Below are positions 1-5,883 of a stretch of DNA of 5,899 nucleotides, piece by piece (the stretch's first letter is position 1; the number at the start of each line of letters is the position of its first letter). The DNA lies in the NCBI GenBank assembly GCA_900551225.1, contig URUZ01000392.1, positions 1-5,899 of the forward strand, read 5' to 3'. Made by a program: the position numbers and the translations under genes. A model generated the notes under the pieces. The model was given only the letters and a program-made list of their open reading frames with translations, did no database searches and was not told the origin of the DNA. The stretch comes from an uncultured Clostridium sp. Lineage in GTDB: Bacteria > Bacillota > Clostridia > Lachnospirales > Lachnospiraceae.

Positions 1-54
1 GTGGTGGGCAAACTGATTTTTGAGGCATTGTGGGAGATGAACGGGAAGGTTTGA
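1..54 (+). CDS. C-terminal end of an upstream gene (partial)
   Basis: Frame 1 is open from the window edge and reads VVGKLIFEALWEMNGKV before a TGA at 52-54. The next gene has its own promoter starting at exactly this stop, which fits a gene ending here. Only 17 residues are visible, so no family can be named. The stop codon lies inside the predicted -35 box of the next gene. The alternative is chance open sequence; the short length prevents a firm call. Confidence 0.4.
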   Translation: MVGKLIFEALWEMNGKV

Positions 55-79
55 CAGCCTGCCCTCGACCTGCTATAGT
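51..79 (+). promoter_or_regulatory. Sigma-70-type promoter of the TraX-family gene
   Basis: A perfect TTGACA -35 box (51-56) is followed by a 17 bp spacer and TATAGT (74-79). A TG at 71-72 one base before the -10 also makes it an extended -10. Start of transcription is expected near 86, giving a leader of about 27 nt. This is a near-consensus housekeeping promoter, so the gene is probably expressed independently of whatever lies upstream. Confidence 0.75.
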
Positions 80-80
80 A

Positions 81-99
81 ATCTCATTAAATCTGAGAT
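81..99 (+). promoter_or_regulatory. Inverted repeat at the predicted start of transcription
   Basis: ATCTCA (81-86) and TGAGAT (94-99) form a perfect 6 bp inverted repeat with a 7 bp centre. It sits directly downstream of the -10 box and upstream of the ribosome binding site (AGGA, 103-106). It could be a repressor operator or a small 5'-leader hairpin. The arms are short, so chance is possible. Confidence 0.35.
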
Positions 100-112
100 G
101 GCAGGATAAAAG

Positions 113-907
113 ATGAGTTTACAACAGACAGATAAGCAGAAGGCATTCACATGCCTGAGCGGCACGGCGCTGAAGATAATCGGTGTGCTGACCATGTTCA
201 TTGACCATATTGGGGCGGTTTTGCTGGAGGTGGGAGTGCTGCGCTACCAGGACCCTGTGTACAATGCCAGAATACTGGGGACAGCGCAGGGACAGCTCAT
301 AGAAAATGTGGATATTATGCTGAGATCTGTGGGGCGGATGGCATTTCCCATCTTCTGCTTCCTGCTGGTGGAGGGATATGTCCACACAGGCAATTACCGG
401 CGTTACCTGAGGCGCATGCTGATATTTGCACTGGTGTCGGAGGTTCCCTTTGACCTGGCTGTGTGGAACACGCCCATTTATATCCAGGGGCAGAACATCT
501 ATTTCACACTGTCAATCGGCCTCATGACCCTTTACCTGCTGGACCGGCTGAAGACAGTGGATATTGTCCAGCGCGGGATCATGTCCGGCCTGATTGTGGC
601 TGCGGCCGGCCTGACTGCGCATTTACTGAGAGTGGACTACGGATTTAGCGGCGTTCTCCTGATTCTTCTGTTCTACTATCTGCGGGGGAACCGGCCCTTT
701 TTGTTCCTGGCAGGGGCAGCCATGCTCATACTGATAGAGGGAAGCGTATTCAGCCTCAGTTTCATTATATCCATGGCCTGCATCTGCCTCTACAGCGGGA
801 AACGCGGGCGGCTCCGGCACAAGTACCTGTTTTACTGGTTTTATCCGGCTCACCTTCTGGTGCTGTTTGCCATCCGGTATATGGTGATGGGGGTGGCGCT
901 GGGGTGA
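113..907 (+). CDS. TraX-family integral membrane protein
   Basis: This 264-residue protein belongs to the TraX family (Pfam TraX), named after the F-plasmid protein that acetylates the pilin N-terminus. Visible family features are the first membrane segment with K21, F29, D31 and H32 (LKIIGVLTMFIDHIG), the R75-M-A-F-P-I-F motif, and S109-E-V-P-F-D114. The rest is a run of hydrophobic segments with short basic loops (for example GNYRRYLRRM around 93-102), giving roughly seven or eight membrane passes. Length is close to the family norm. The ATG start is supported by AGGA six bases upstream and a strong promoter. No conjugation genes are nearby; chromosomal TraX homologues are common in clostridia and are usually not part of a transfer system, so a membrane acyltransferase role on an unknown substrate is inference only. 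It ends convergently with the YitT gene, 53 bp away, and I see no U-tract terminator in the gap. Confidence 0.88.
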   Translation: MSLQQTDKQKAFTCLSGTALKIIGVLTMFIDHIGAVLLEVGVLRYQDPVYNARILGTAQGQLIENVDIMLRSVGRMAFPIFCFLLVEGYVHTGNYRRYLRRMLIFALVSEVPFDLAVWNTPIYIQGQNIYFTLSIGLMTLYLLDRLKTVDIVQRGIMSGLIVAAAGLTAHLLRVDYGFSGVLLILLFYYLRGNRPFLFLAGAAMLILIEGSVFSLSFIISMACICLYSGKRGRLRHKYLFYWFYPAHLLVLFAIRYMVMGVALG

Positions 908-960
908 TGTGGCGTGCTGCTGTGGTGCCGAGTATGGGTGAGCGGCATGGCCCAGCGCCC

Positions 961-1827
961 TTACGTGATCTCTTTAAAACCTTCCCCATATACCTGCGAG
1001 GTCTCGGACACCATCACAAACGCCGCGGGGTCCGTCTCCTGTATAATCTGCTTCAATGTGCTGAACTGGGTTTTCCTCACCGCGCAGAGCAGCACGTCCG
1101 TGCCTTTTTTGCTGTAGGCGCCGTAACCGTTCAGCACGGTTGCGCTCCGCTCCAGCTCGCCGATAATCCGCTCGCTGATCTGGGCGGGCCTGGAAGTGAT
1201 GATGGTGACCATATTCCCCAGATCCACCCCATAGATAATACTGTCGATAATCTGAGTCTGTGCGAACAGGGCGATAAGCCCGAATAGCCCGGACTCTATA
1301 TTTTTGTACACGAAAATGGAGATGACCAGCAGCACTCCGTCGATCAGCAGCAGCACCCGCCCAATGGACATAAATGGCTTCCTGCGCTGGATCAGATAAC
1401 CCACAATGTCGCTTCCGCCGGTGGTGCAGCCCGACAGGAAGATAAAGGCCATGCCAAGCCCCACCAACACCCCGCCGAACAGGCAGCTGAGCAGCCGGTC
1501 GCCCTGGTAGACAGGGATAAAGGGGGTGATCAGCAGATCCATCACCGCGGAGGAGACAGCACAGGCCAGAGCCGTTTTCACTGCAAAACCACGGCTCAGA
1601 TAGATCCCCGCCAGAACCAGAAGGGGGATATTGATCAGAAATGTCACAGTGCCGATGGGGGCGCCTGTGAGGTAGTTAACCATCAGGCCAATGCCGGAGG
1701 CGCCGCCCGGGGCGATTTTGGCGCCGGATAAAAAGCACTGTGTGCCGATCCCGTAGATCACAGACCCGGCCAGGATCAGCCATATATTCTTTAATTTCCC
1801 CTTTAAATCTGCGTTGATATTTGACAT
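961..1827 (-). CDS. YitT-family membrane protein with C-terminal DUF2179 domain
   Basis: This 288-residue protein has the YitT architecture. Residues about 15-200 hold five or six hydrophobic segments with the family signatures AKIAPGGASGIG (36-47) and SGCTTGGSD (132-140). Residues about 204-284 form the soluble DUF2179 domain, with GYGAYSKKGTDVLLCAVRK (234-252) and a closing DPAAFVMVSETSQVYGEGF. Length is typical and nothing is truncated. The ATG is preceded by a very strong site, AGGAGGGTGAT (1831-1841 on the complement), three bases from the start. The biochemical function of the family is not established; transport or ligand-sensing is often suggested because DUF2179 resembles small regulatory domains. 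It lies 89 bp downstream of the LysR gene on the same strand and has its own promoter with a LysR-type box that matches the one upstream of the transporter operon. That suggests co-regulation with the transporter and M20 enzyme. Confidence 0.9.
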   Translation of the reverse strand: MSNINADLKGKLKNIWLILAGSVIYGIGTQCFLSGAKIAPGGASGIGLMVNYLTGAPIGTVTFLINIPLLVLAGIYLSRGFAVKTALACAVSSAVMDLLITPFIPVYQGDRLLSCLFGGVLVGLGMAFIFLSGCTTGGSDIVGYLIQRRKPFMSIGRVLLLIDGVLLVISIFVYKNIESGLFGLIALFAQTQIIDSIIYGVDLGNMVTIITSRPAQISERIIGELERSATVLNGYGAYSKKGTDVLLCAVRKTQFSTLKQIIQETDPAAFVMVSETSQVYGEGFKEIT

Positions 1828-1860
1828 AATATCACCCTCCTGTTTCCATTTGCTGCTTAC

Positions 1861-1890
1861 AGTATAGGAAGAAACACAATATTATGTCAA
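1861..1890 (-). promoter_or_regulatory. Promoter of the YitT gene
   Basis: On the minus strand TTGACA (1885-1890) is followed by an 18 bp spacer and TATACT (1861-1866). The predicted start of transcription is near 1854, giving a leader of about 27 nt before the ATG. The bases around the boxes (TTGACATAATA, TATACTGTAAGCA) resemble those of the transporter promoter at 2886-2914 (TTGACTTAATA, TATACTGGAAGCA), which suggests related or duplicated promoters. Confidence 0.7.
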
Positions 1891-1911
1891 ATTAAATATT
1901 TCTACTAATTA

Positions 1912-1928
1912 ATTAGTTAAAACCTAAT
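1912..1928 (-). promoter_or_regulatory. LysR-type operator upstream of the YitT gene
   Basis: Read on the minus strand this is ATTAG-GTTTTAA-CTAAT, a 17 bp interrupted dyad of the T-N11-A type bound by LysR regulators. It differs at one base from the copy at 2848-2864. It begins 21 bp before the YitT -35 box and is centred near -66 of the predicted start, the usual activator position. Part of it is coding: it supplies the last three residues (IRF) and the stop codon of the LysR gene. A further ATTAG half-site (1905-1909 on the complement) makes ACTAATTAATTAGT (1904-1917) a perfect 14 bp palindrome, perhaps an extra contact. Binding is inferred from pattern and position. Confidence 0.6.
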
Positions 1929-2831
1929 ATATTTCTTGAGAAGCTCAATAAACGTATGGGTATAGTTGGCCATATATTTATCCTTGCGGCAGACAATGTA
2001 ATAATTGATGGTTTCCTCCGGGTCCCCCACATAGAAATACCGGACCGGCCTGACATAGGAAAAGGTGCGGATATAGCTCTCAAAATTAAATGCAATGGCC
2101 AGCCCCTCTGCCGCCAATTGGGAAGCGCTCTCTAAGTTGGCCACCAGAAACGCCTGTTTAGGCTTGACCTGGGCAAAGCGCAGAGCCTTGTCCGTGCAGG
2201 CCCTGGAGGACTGGTCCGGCTGCTGCAGGATCATCCTGTCATCTTTAAACAGGGACAGGTCGATCCAGGGGGTGGACCGGCCGTGCAGGAATCTGCCCCG
2301 GTCCGCCATGGGATGGTCTGCCGCCATGACCAACACCAGATGGTCCTGGTAAAAAGGGGTGTAGGCCAGCACCGGATCATTCATAACCCGGTGGGTGATA
2401 ATAAAGTCCAGTTCTCCCCGCAGCAGCATGGGAACTGTGGTGTCGGTGGTCTCCTCGCAGGTATTGACCTGGACATTGGGATATTGAGCGGTGAATTCCT
2501 TCAGGGCGGAAGCCAGCAGAAAGAGGGTGCGCCGCGGCTGGATACCAAAAGAGATGGTGCCGGTGACCCCGTTCTTCAGATCCGACAGCTGCGCCTCATA
2601 GCTGTTCCTCAGATTCATCATGTTCTGAGCCGTGGATATATACAGCCGCCCGGCCTCAGTGGGAATAAAACGCTTCCCTAACCGGTCGAAGAGCTTCACA
2701 CCGATGTTGTTCTCCAGCGTACTCAGGAAAACGCTTAAGGTGGGCGGGGATATATGCAGCTCCTCCGCGGCCTGCTTAATGCTTCCATACTTAGATATGG
2801 CCAGAATATAGGCCTGTTCTCTCAGATCCAT
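1917..2831 (-). CDS. LysR-type transcriptional regulator
   Basis: This 304-residue protein has the standard LysR layout. A winged helix-turn-helix spans about residues 3-62 (GSIKQAAEELHISPPTLSVF, then LENNIGVKLFDR and TEAG), followed by a linker helix to about 88. A periplasmic-binding-protein-like effector domain begins at GVTGTISFGI (88-97) and runs to the end. Length is normal and both domains are complete. The ATG is supported by AGGAGG (2837-2842 on the complement) five bases upstream. It is divergent from the YfcC-type transporter gene, the usual arrangement for a LysR regulator and its target. A LysR-type box lies in the 135 bp between them, just upstream of its own ribosome binding site, so autoregulation is likely. 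A second copy of the box at its 3' end suggests it also controls the downstream YitT gene. The effector is unknown; a substrate or product of the transporter/M20 pair is the natural guess. Confidence 0.93.
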   Translation of the reverse strand: MDLREQAYILAISKYGSIKQAAEELHISPPTLSVFLSTLENNIGVKLFDRLGKRFIPTEAGRLYISTAQNMMNLRNSYEAQLSDLKNGVTGTISFGIQPRRTLFLLASALKEFTAQYPNVQVNTCEETTDTTVPMLLRGELDFIITHRVMNDPVLAYTPFYQDHLVLVMAADHPMADRGRFLHGRSTPWIDLSLFKDDRMILQQPDQSSRACTDKALRFAQVKPKQAFLVANLESASQLAAEGLAIAFNFESYIRTFSYVRPVRYFYVGDPEETINYYIVCRKDKYMANYTHTFIELLKKYIRF

Positions 2832-2847
2832 GGGCGCCTCCTTTATG

Positions 2848-2864
2848 ATTAGCTTTTAACTAAT
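2848..2864 (+). promoter_or_regulatory. LysR-type operator of the transporter operon and regulator
   Basis: ATTAG-CTTTTAA-CTAAT is a 17 bp interrupted dyad with the T-N11-A spacing of LysR boxes. It ends 21 bp before the -35 box of the transporter promoter and is centred near -65 of the predicted start. On the other strand it sits 17 bp upstream of the LysR start codon, in the expected leader or promoter, which would allow autorepression. The near-identical copy at 1912-1928 strengthens the case that it is a real binding site. Confidence 0.65.
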
Positions 2865-2885
2865 ATTACATTCGAAATCATTGAT

Positions 2886-2914
2886 TTGACTTAATAGTAC
2901 ATGTTTTCTATACT
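2886..2914 (+). promoter_or_regulatory. Promoter of the transporter/M20 operon
   Basis: TTGACT (2886-2891), a 17 bp spacer and TATACT (2909-2914) make a good sigma-70-type promoter. The start is expected near 2921, giving a leader of about 46 nt. GAAAT-N2-TT-N-AT just before the -35 is shared with the YitT promoter and may be the second, activation half of the LysR binding region. Confidence 0.7.
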
Positions 2915-2966
2915 GGAAGCAAGCACTAAAACAGTAATAATGGGGTTGTGAAAGGAGATTGTATTT

Positions 2967-4391
2967 ATGAGTACGCAAGAAGCTGTAAAAAAGAAACGGT
3001 TCAACGTTTCAGAGTTCCGGGTGCCGCATACCTATGTGATCATTTTCAGTATCATCATACTGGCGGCGATTCTGACGCATCTGGTGCCGTCAGGGACCTA
3101 TGACCGCTATGAGAATGCCAACGGCACAACCGTGGTAGATCCAAGTTCCTATCATCTGACCGAGGCTCCGGCAGCAGGGGTGATGGACGTGTTAAATGCC
3201 GCCCCGGCCGGCATGAAGGCCGCGGCCAGCCTGATATTCTTTGTGTTTATTATTGGGGGGACATTTCAGATTATCAACGGCACGGGGGCGGTTGACCTGC
3301 TGATCGGCAAACTGATCCGGTCGCTGAAGGGGAAGGAACAATGGATCATACCCATATTCCTGTGTACATTTTCACTGGGCGGAGCGCTGATGGGCATGTC
3401 CAACGAGGTGCTGGCCTTTGTGCCCATCGGCATCATTGTGGCCAGAAAGGCGGGATATGACGCGGCGATCGGCACCTCCATGGTGACCCTGGGTGCCGCC
3501 GCCGGTTTCAGCGCGGGAACCATGAATCCCTTTAACGTGGGAATCGCCCAGGGCATCGCCGAGCTGCCCATCTATTCCGGCCTGGGCTTCCGCCTGATAA
3601 TCCATCTCACATTCCTGGCCATTGCCAGCGTTTATATGATGCGCTACGCAGCCAGGGTGAAAGCAGACCCCGCCAAGAGTATTGTGTATAACCTGGAACG
3701 GGAAATGCAGCTGGAGGACATCGCGCCCGATCAGGAGCAGGTTACGCCGCGCCATTATCTGGTGATCCTGACCTTTGCCCTGGGCCTCTCCTGGATTGTG
3801 TGGGGAGTAATCAACCATGGCTGGGGGACAGATGAGATGCAGCCGGTATTCATAGCCATCGGCATTGTGGGCGGACTGGTGGGCGGGCTGAGCCCCAGCG
3901 GAATCGCCAGGGAGTTTGTAAACGGAGCCAAGTCACTGGCATTCGGAGCGCTGGTGATCGGTATTGCCAGAGGAATCCTGGTGGTGCTGCAGAACGGCAT
4001 GATCCTGGACACCATTGTGTACAACTTCGGCAACATGCTTCAGAAGCTGCCGCCGGCATTTGCGCCCATCGGCATGTACATTGTACATATCATACTGAAC
4101 GTGTTTATTCCCTCCGGCTCCGGCCAGGCTGCGGCCACCATGCCGCTGTTTATCCCGCTCTCGGACATCACGGGAGTCACCAGGCAGGTGGCGGTGCTGG
4201 CCTTCCAGCTGGGAGATGGAATCACCAACTCCATCAACCCCACCTCCTCCAACATGAACGCCTACCTCTCCATCGCCAAGATCAACTATGCCCAGTGGGT
4301 GCGCTATGCGGGACCCATTATGCTCAGCTGGCTGGGGGCGGGCGGCGTGTTTATCGTGATCGCTTACTGCATCAATTACGGACCATTCTGA
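2967..4391 (+). CDS. yfcC: YfcC-family transporter (DcuC/ArcD-like superfamily)
   Basis: This 474-residue polytopic membrane protein is a YfcC-type carrier, in the broad C4-dicarboxylate/basic amino acid/AbgT-like transporter group. A basic cytoplasmic N-terminus precedes the first membrane segment (about 20-42, PHTYVIIFS...HLVPSG) and a hydrophilic loop. Two inverted-repeat-like halves each carry the expected re-entrant and substrate-site motifs: GMSNEVLAFVP (143-153) with GTMNPFNVG (184-192), then IPSGSGQAAATMP (381-393) with ITNSINPTSSNMNAY (419-433). A charged cytoplasmic linker lies at about 230-260. Length fits the family. The ATG is preceded by AAAGGAGAT nine or so bases upstream. The M20 hydrolase follows after 80 bp with no visible terminator, so both probably form one transcript driven from 2886-2914. 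The substrate is not readable; family annotations range from dicarboxylates to arginine/ornithine, and the M20 partner favours an amino-acid conjugate or small peptide. Confidence 0.9.
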   Translation: MSTQEAVKKKRFNVSEFRVPHTYVIIFSIIILAAILTHLVPSGTYDRYENANGTTVVDPSSYHLTEAPAAGVMDVLNAAPAGMKAAASLIFFVFIIGGTFQIINGTGAVDLLIGKLIRSLKGKEQWIIPIFLCTFSLGGALMGMSNEVLAFVPIGIIVARKAGYDAAIGTSMVTLGAAAGFSAGTMNPFNVGIAQGIAELPIYSGLGFRLIIHLTFLAIASVYMMRYAARVKADPAKSIVYNLEREMQLEDIAPDQEQVTPRHYLVILTFALGLSWIVWGVINHGWGTDEMQPVFIAIGIVGGLVGGLSPSGIAREFVNGAKSLAFGALVIGIARGILVVLQNGMILDTIVYNFGNMLQKLPPAFAPIGMYIVHIILNVFIPSGSGQAAATMPLFIPLSDITGVTRQVAVLAFQLGDGITNSINPTSSNMNAYLSIAKINYAQWVRYAGPIMLSWLGAGGVFIVIAYCINYGPF

Positions 4392-4471
4392 CCGGCGGGG
4401 CCGCAGCGGGTATGGAGCGGTGGCCTGTACCCTGAGTCCCCCGGCATTATCAATGAAGGGAGAAATATACT

Positions 4472-5650
4472 ATGAAAAATGATCTGTTTGCGCAAATAGA
4501 CAGAATGAAAGATGATTGGACCTCCATGGCGGACACCATCTTTGACCACCCGGAGCCGGGATTCCAGGAGGTGTTTGCCAGCGGCCTGCTGGCAGATTGC
4601 CTGCGGGAACACGGATTTACCGTGGAGACAGGCATCGCGGACATTGAGACTGCATTCCGCGCGGAATATCAGATTGGCACAGGCGGTCCGTCCATTGGCC
4701 TGCTGTGCGAGTACGACGCCCTGGAGGGAATCGGCCATGCCTGCGGCCATCACATGCAGGGGCCTGCGTGCCTGGCTGCGGCTGTGGCGCTGAAGGAGTG
4801 CTGCGGGGATTTATCCTGCCGCCTGGTGGTGTACGGTACGCCGGCGGAGGAGACCGTGGGCGGCAAGATCCTGATGAAGGAGCGGGGCTGTTTCCAGGAC
4901 ATTGACGTGGCCCTGATGATGCATCCCAGCCCCACCACCACCACTGACGTGAAATGCATGGCCCTGGCCACCTACGAGGTGGCGTTTCACGGGCAGACGG
5001 CCCACGCGGCCATGAACCCGGAAAAGGGCAGGAGCGGGCTGGACGCCATTATGCTGGCGGCCCACGGTATAGAATGCCTGAGAGAGCACGTGCTGGAGGA
5101 CACGAGGCTTCATTATACGGTGGTGGACGCCGGAGGACCCAGCAATGTGGTGCCCGCGGACACCAGGATGGAGCTGTGCATGAGAAGCTACAACACAGCC
5201 TACCTGGACCAGGTCACTGCCAGGGTGAGGAAGGTCATCGAGGGAGCGGCGCTGATGACGGAGACCACCTATGAGATCCACGAGCAGCCCTTCTTCAAGG
5301 GCAAGATCCCGGTACTGTCCTTAAACGGGATTCTGATGGACAATGCCAGGCTGGTGGACGCTCCCACCATCCGCCTGCCCAGGGAAAAGACGGGGTCCAC
5401 GGACTTTGGCAATGTGATGTACGATGTACCGGGGTCCTGCATCCGCTCGGCCTTTGTGCCCGAGGGTACCTCCGCCCACTCCAGGGAATATCTGGAGGCC
5501 GGGAAATCCCAGGCGGCCCACGCCTGCACCATCACCGCGGCAAAAGTCCTGGCAGCCACCTGCCACGATCTGATCGCCTCACCTGAATTGATGGAAAAGG
5601 TACAGAGGGAATTCCGGGAGCGGAAGGCGCGTTTGGCGGCCGAGAGCTGA
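4472..5650 (+). CDS. M20-family metallopeptidase/amidohydrolase (AbgB/ACY1L2-like)
   Basis: This 392-residue cytoplasmic enzyme belongs to the M20 zinc hydrolases that cleave N-acyl-amino acids, aminobenzoyl-glutamate or small peptides. Visible motifs in order are HPEPGFQE near the N-terminus, EYDALEGIGHACGHH with C91 and H93 as likely metal ligands, GTPAEE with E126 and E127 (general base and metal bridge), H151 in MMHPSP, GQTAHAA with H178 at the start of the dimerisation domain, GSTDFGNV (308-315), and H336 in TSAHSREY as the C-terminal metal ligand. The complete ligand set implies an active enzyme. The STD-F-GNV and GTPAEE wording resembles the AbgB/ACY1L2 branch more than hippuricases. 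There is no signal peptide. The start is supported by GGGAG nine bases upstream. It is probably co-transcribed with the transporter, so it likely acts on the imported substrate. The downstream terminator is at 5777-5813. Confidence 0.9.
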   Translation: MKNDLFAQIDRMKDDWTSMADTIFDHPEPGFQEVFASGLLADCLREHGFTVETGIADIETAFRAEYQIGTGGPSIGLLCEYDALEGIGHACGHHMQGPACLAAAVALKECCGDLSCRLVVYGTPAEETVGGKILMKERGCFQDIDVALMMHPSPTTTTDVKCMALATYEVAFHGQTAHAAMNPEKGRSGLDAIMLAAHGIECLREHVLEDTRLHYTVVDAGGPSNVVPADTRMELCMRSYNTAYLDQVTARVRKVIEGAALMTETTYEIHEQPFFKGKIPVLSLNGILMDNARLVDAPTIRLPREKTGSTDFGNVMYDVPGSCIRSAFVPEGTSAHSREYLEAGKSQAAHACTITAAKVLAATCHDLIASPELMEKVQREFRERKARLAAES

Positions 5651-5680
5651 GACCGGATCGCCGACTGCGCAGGCCATGAA

Positions 5681-5698
5681 CTGATATAAAATTAACAA
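5681..5698 (+). promoter_or_regulatory. Extended -10 / Rex-like element A
   Basis: TGATATAAA (5682-5690) matches an extended -10 box, and the 18 bp CTGATATAAAATTAACAA agrees with 11 of the 14 defined positions of the clostridial Rex operator TTGTTAA-N4-TTAACAA. The right half (TTAACAA) is perfect, the left half is degenerate. No good -35 box is present. It lies 30 bp after the M20 stop codon. A 16 bp core is repeated with one mismatch at 5859-5874. Either reading, promoter or operator, is tentative. Confidence 0.3.
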
Positions 5699-5776
5699 TA
5701 TATGGAAAGCTTGATCCCGCCTGCCGATGCAGACCCGGTTTACGGCCCTTTCCCCCAGAATCAAGTAAGAAATAAG

Positions 5777-5813
5777 GCCTGGAATCTCCGGAAAATGGAG
5801 TTTCCAGGCTTTT
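5777..5813 (+). terminator. Rho-independent terminator
   Basis: A 13 bp stem (5777-5789 with 5797-5809) has one T-T mismatch at 5785/5801 and a 7-base loop, and is followed by TTTT. The strand before the stem is A-rich, so pairing can extend slightly (AAG with TTT). It is the first convincing terminator after the transporter/M20 genes and sits 126 bp past the M20 stop codon. The short T-run makes it moderate in strength. Confidence 0.75.
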
Positions 5814-5857
5814 GCTATGCCTGTAAGGCGGGGGAGAATGCCTCAAAGTGCACAAAA

Positions 5858-5875
5858 TTGATATAATATTAACGA
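5858..5875 (+). promoter_or_regulatory. Extended -10 / Rex-like element B, probable promoter of a gene beyond the window
   Basis: TGATATAAT (5859-5867) is a perfect extended -10 (TG-N-TATAAT). Only a poor -35 is seen 17 bp upstream. The 18 bp TTGATATAATATTAACGA agrees with 11 of the 14 defined positions of the clostridial Rex site. A gene starting after the window would lie downstream. The core repeats element A. Confidence 0.4.
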
Positions 5876-5883
5876 AAAATTAG

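Noticed and set aside
113..907. Possible mobile or conjugative element suggested by the TraX name.
   Set aside because: There are no relaxase, type IV secretion, integrase, att or transposase sequences in the window; TraX homologues are widespread as stand-alone chromosomal genes.
924..960. Hairpin TGCCG/CGGCA (926-930 with 943-947) in the gap between the convergent TraX and YitT genes, considered as a bidirectional terminator.
   Set aside because: The stem is only 5-6 bp with a 12-base loop and no T-run on either strand.
904..1287. A 127-codon plus-strand frame covering the end of the YitT gene.
   Set aside because: It lies opposite the conserved DUF2179 domain, overlaps the TraX stop codon and has composition unlike a real protein.
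3372..3818. Long open frames antisense to the transporter gene, and similar ones antisense to the M20 gene.
   Set aside because: They are shadows of GC-rich coding sequence: no ribosome binding sites, low-complexity composition, and complete overlap with well-supported genes.
4392..4471. GC-rich spacer between the transporter and M20 genes, considered as a terminator or attenuator.
   Set aside because: I find no strong stem followed by a T-run and no good -35/-10 pair, so co-transcription is the simpler reading.
5702..5866. A 54-codon open frame (starting MESLIPPADADPVYG) with three cysteines near its end.
   Set aside because: It has no ribosome binding site, runs straight through the terminator hairpin and ends inside the extended -10 of element B. 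It would be nearly leaderless even if element A were a promoter. Most likely chance.
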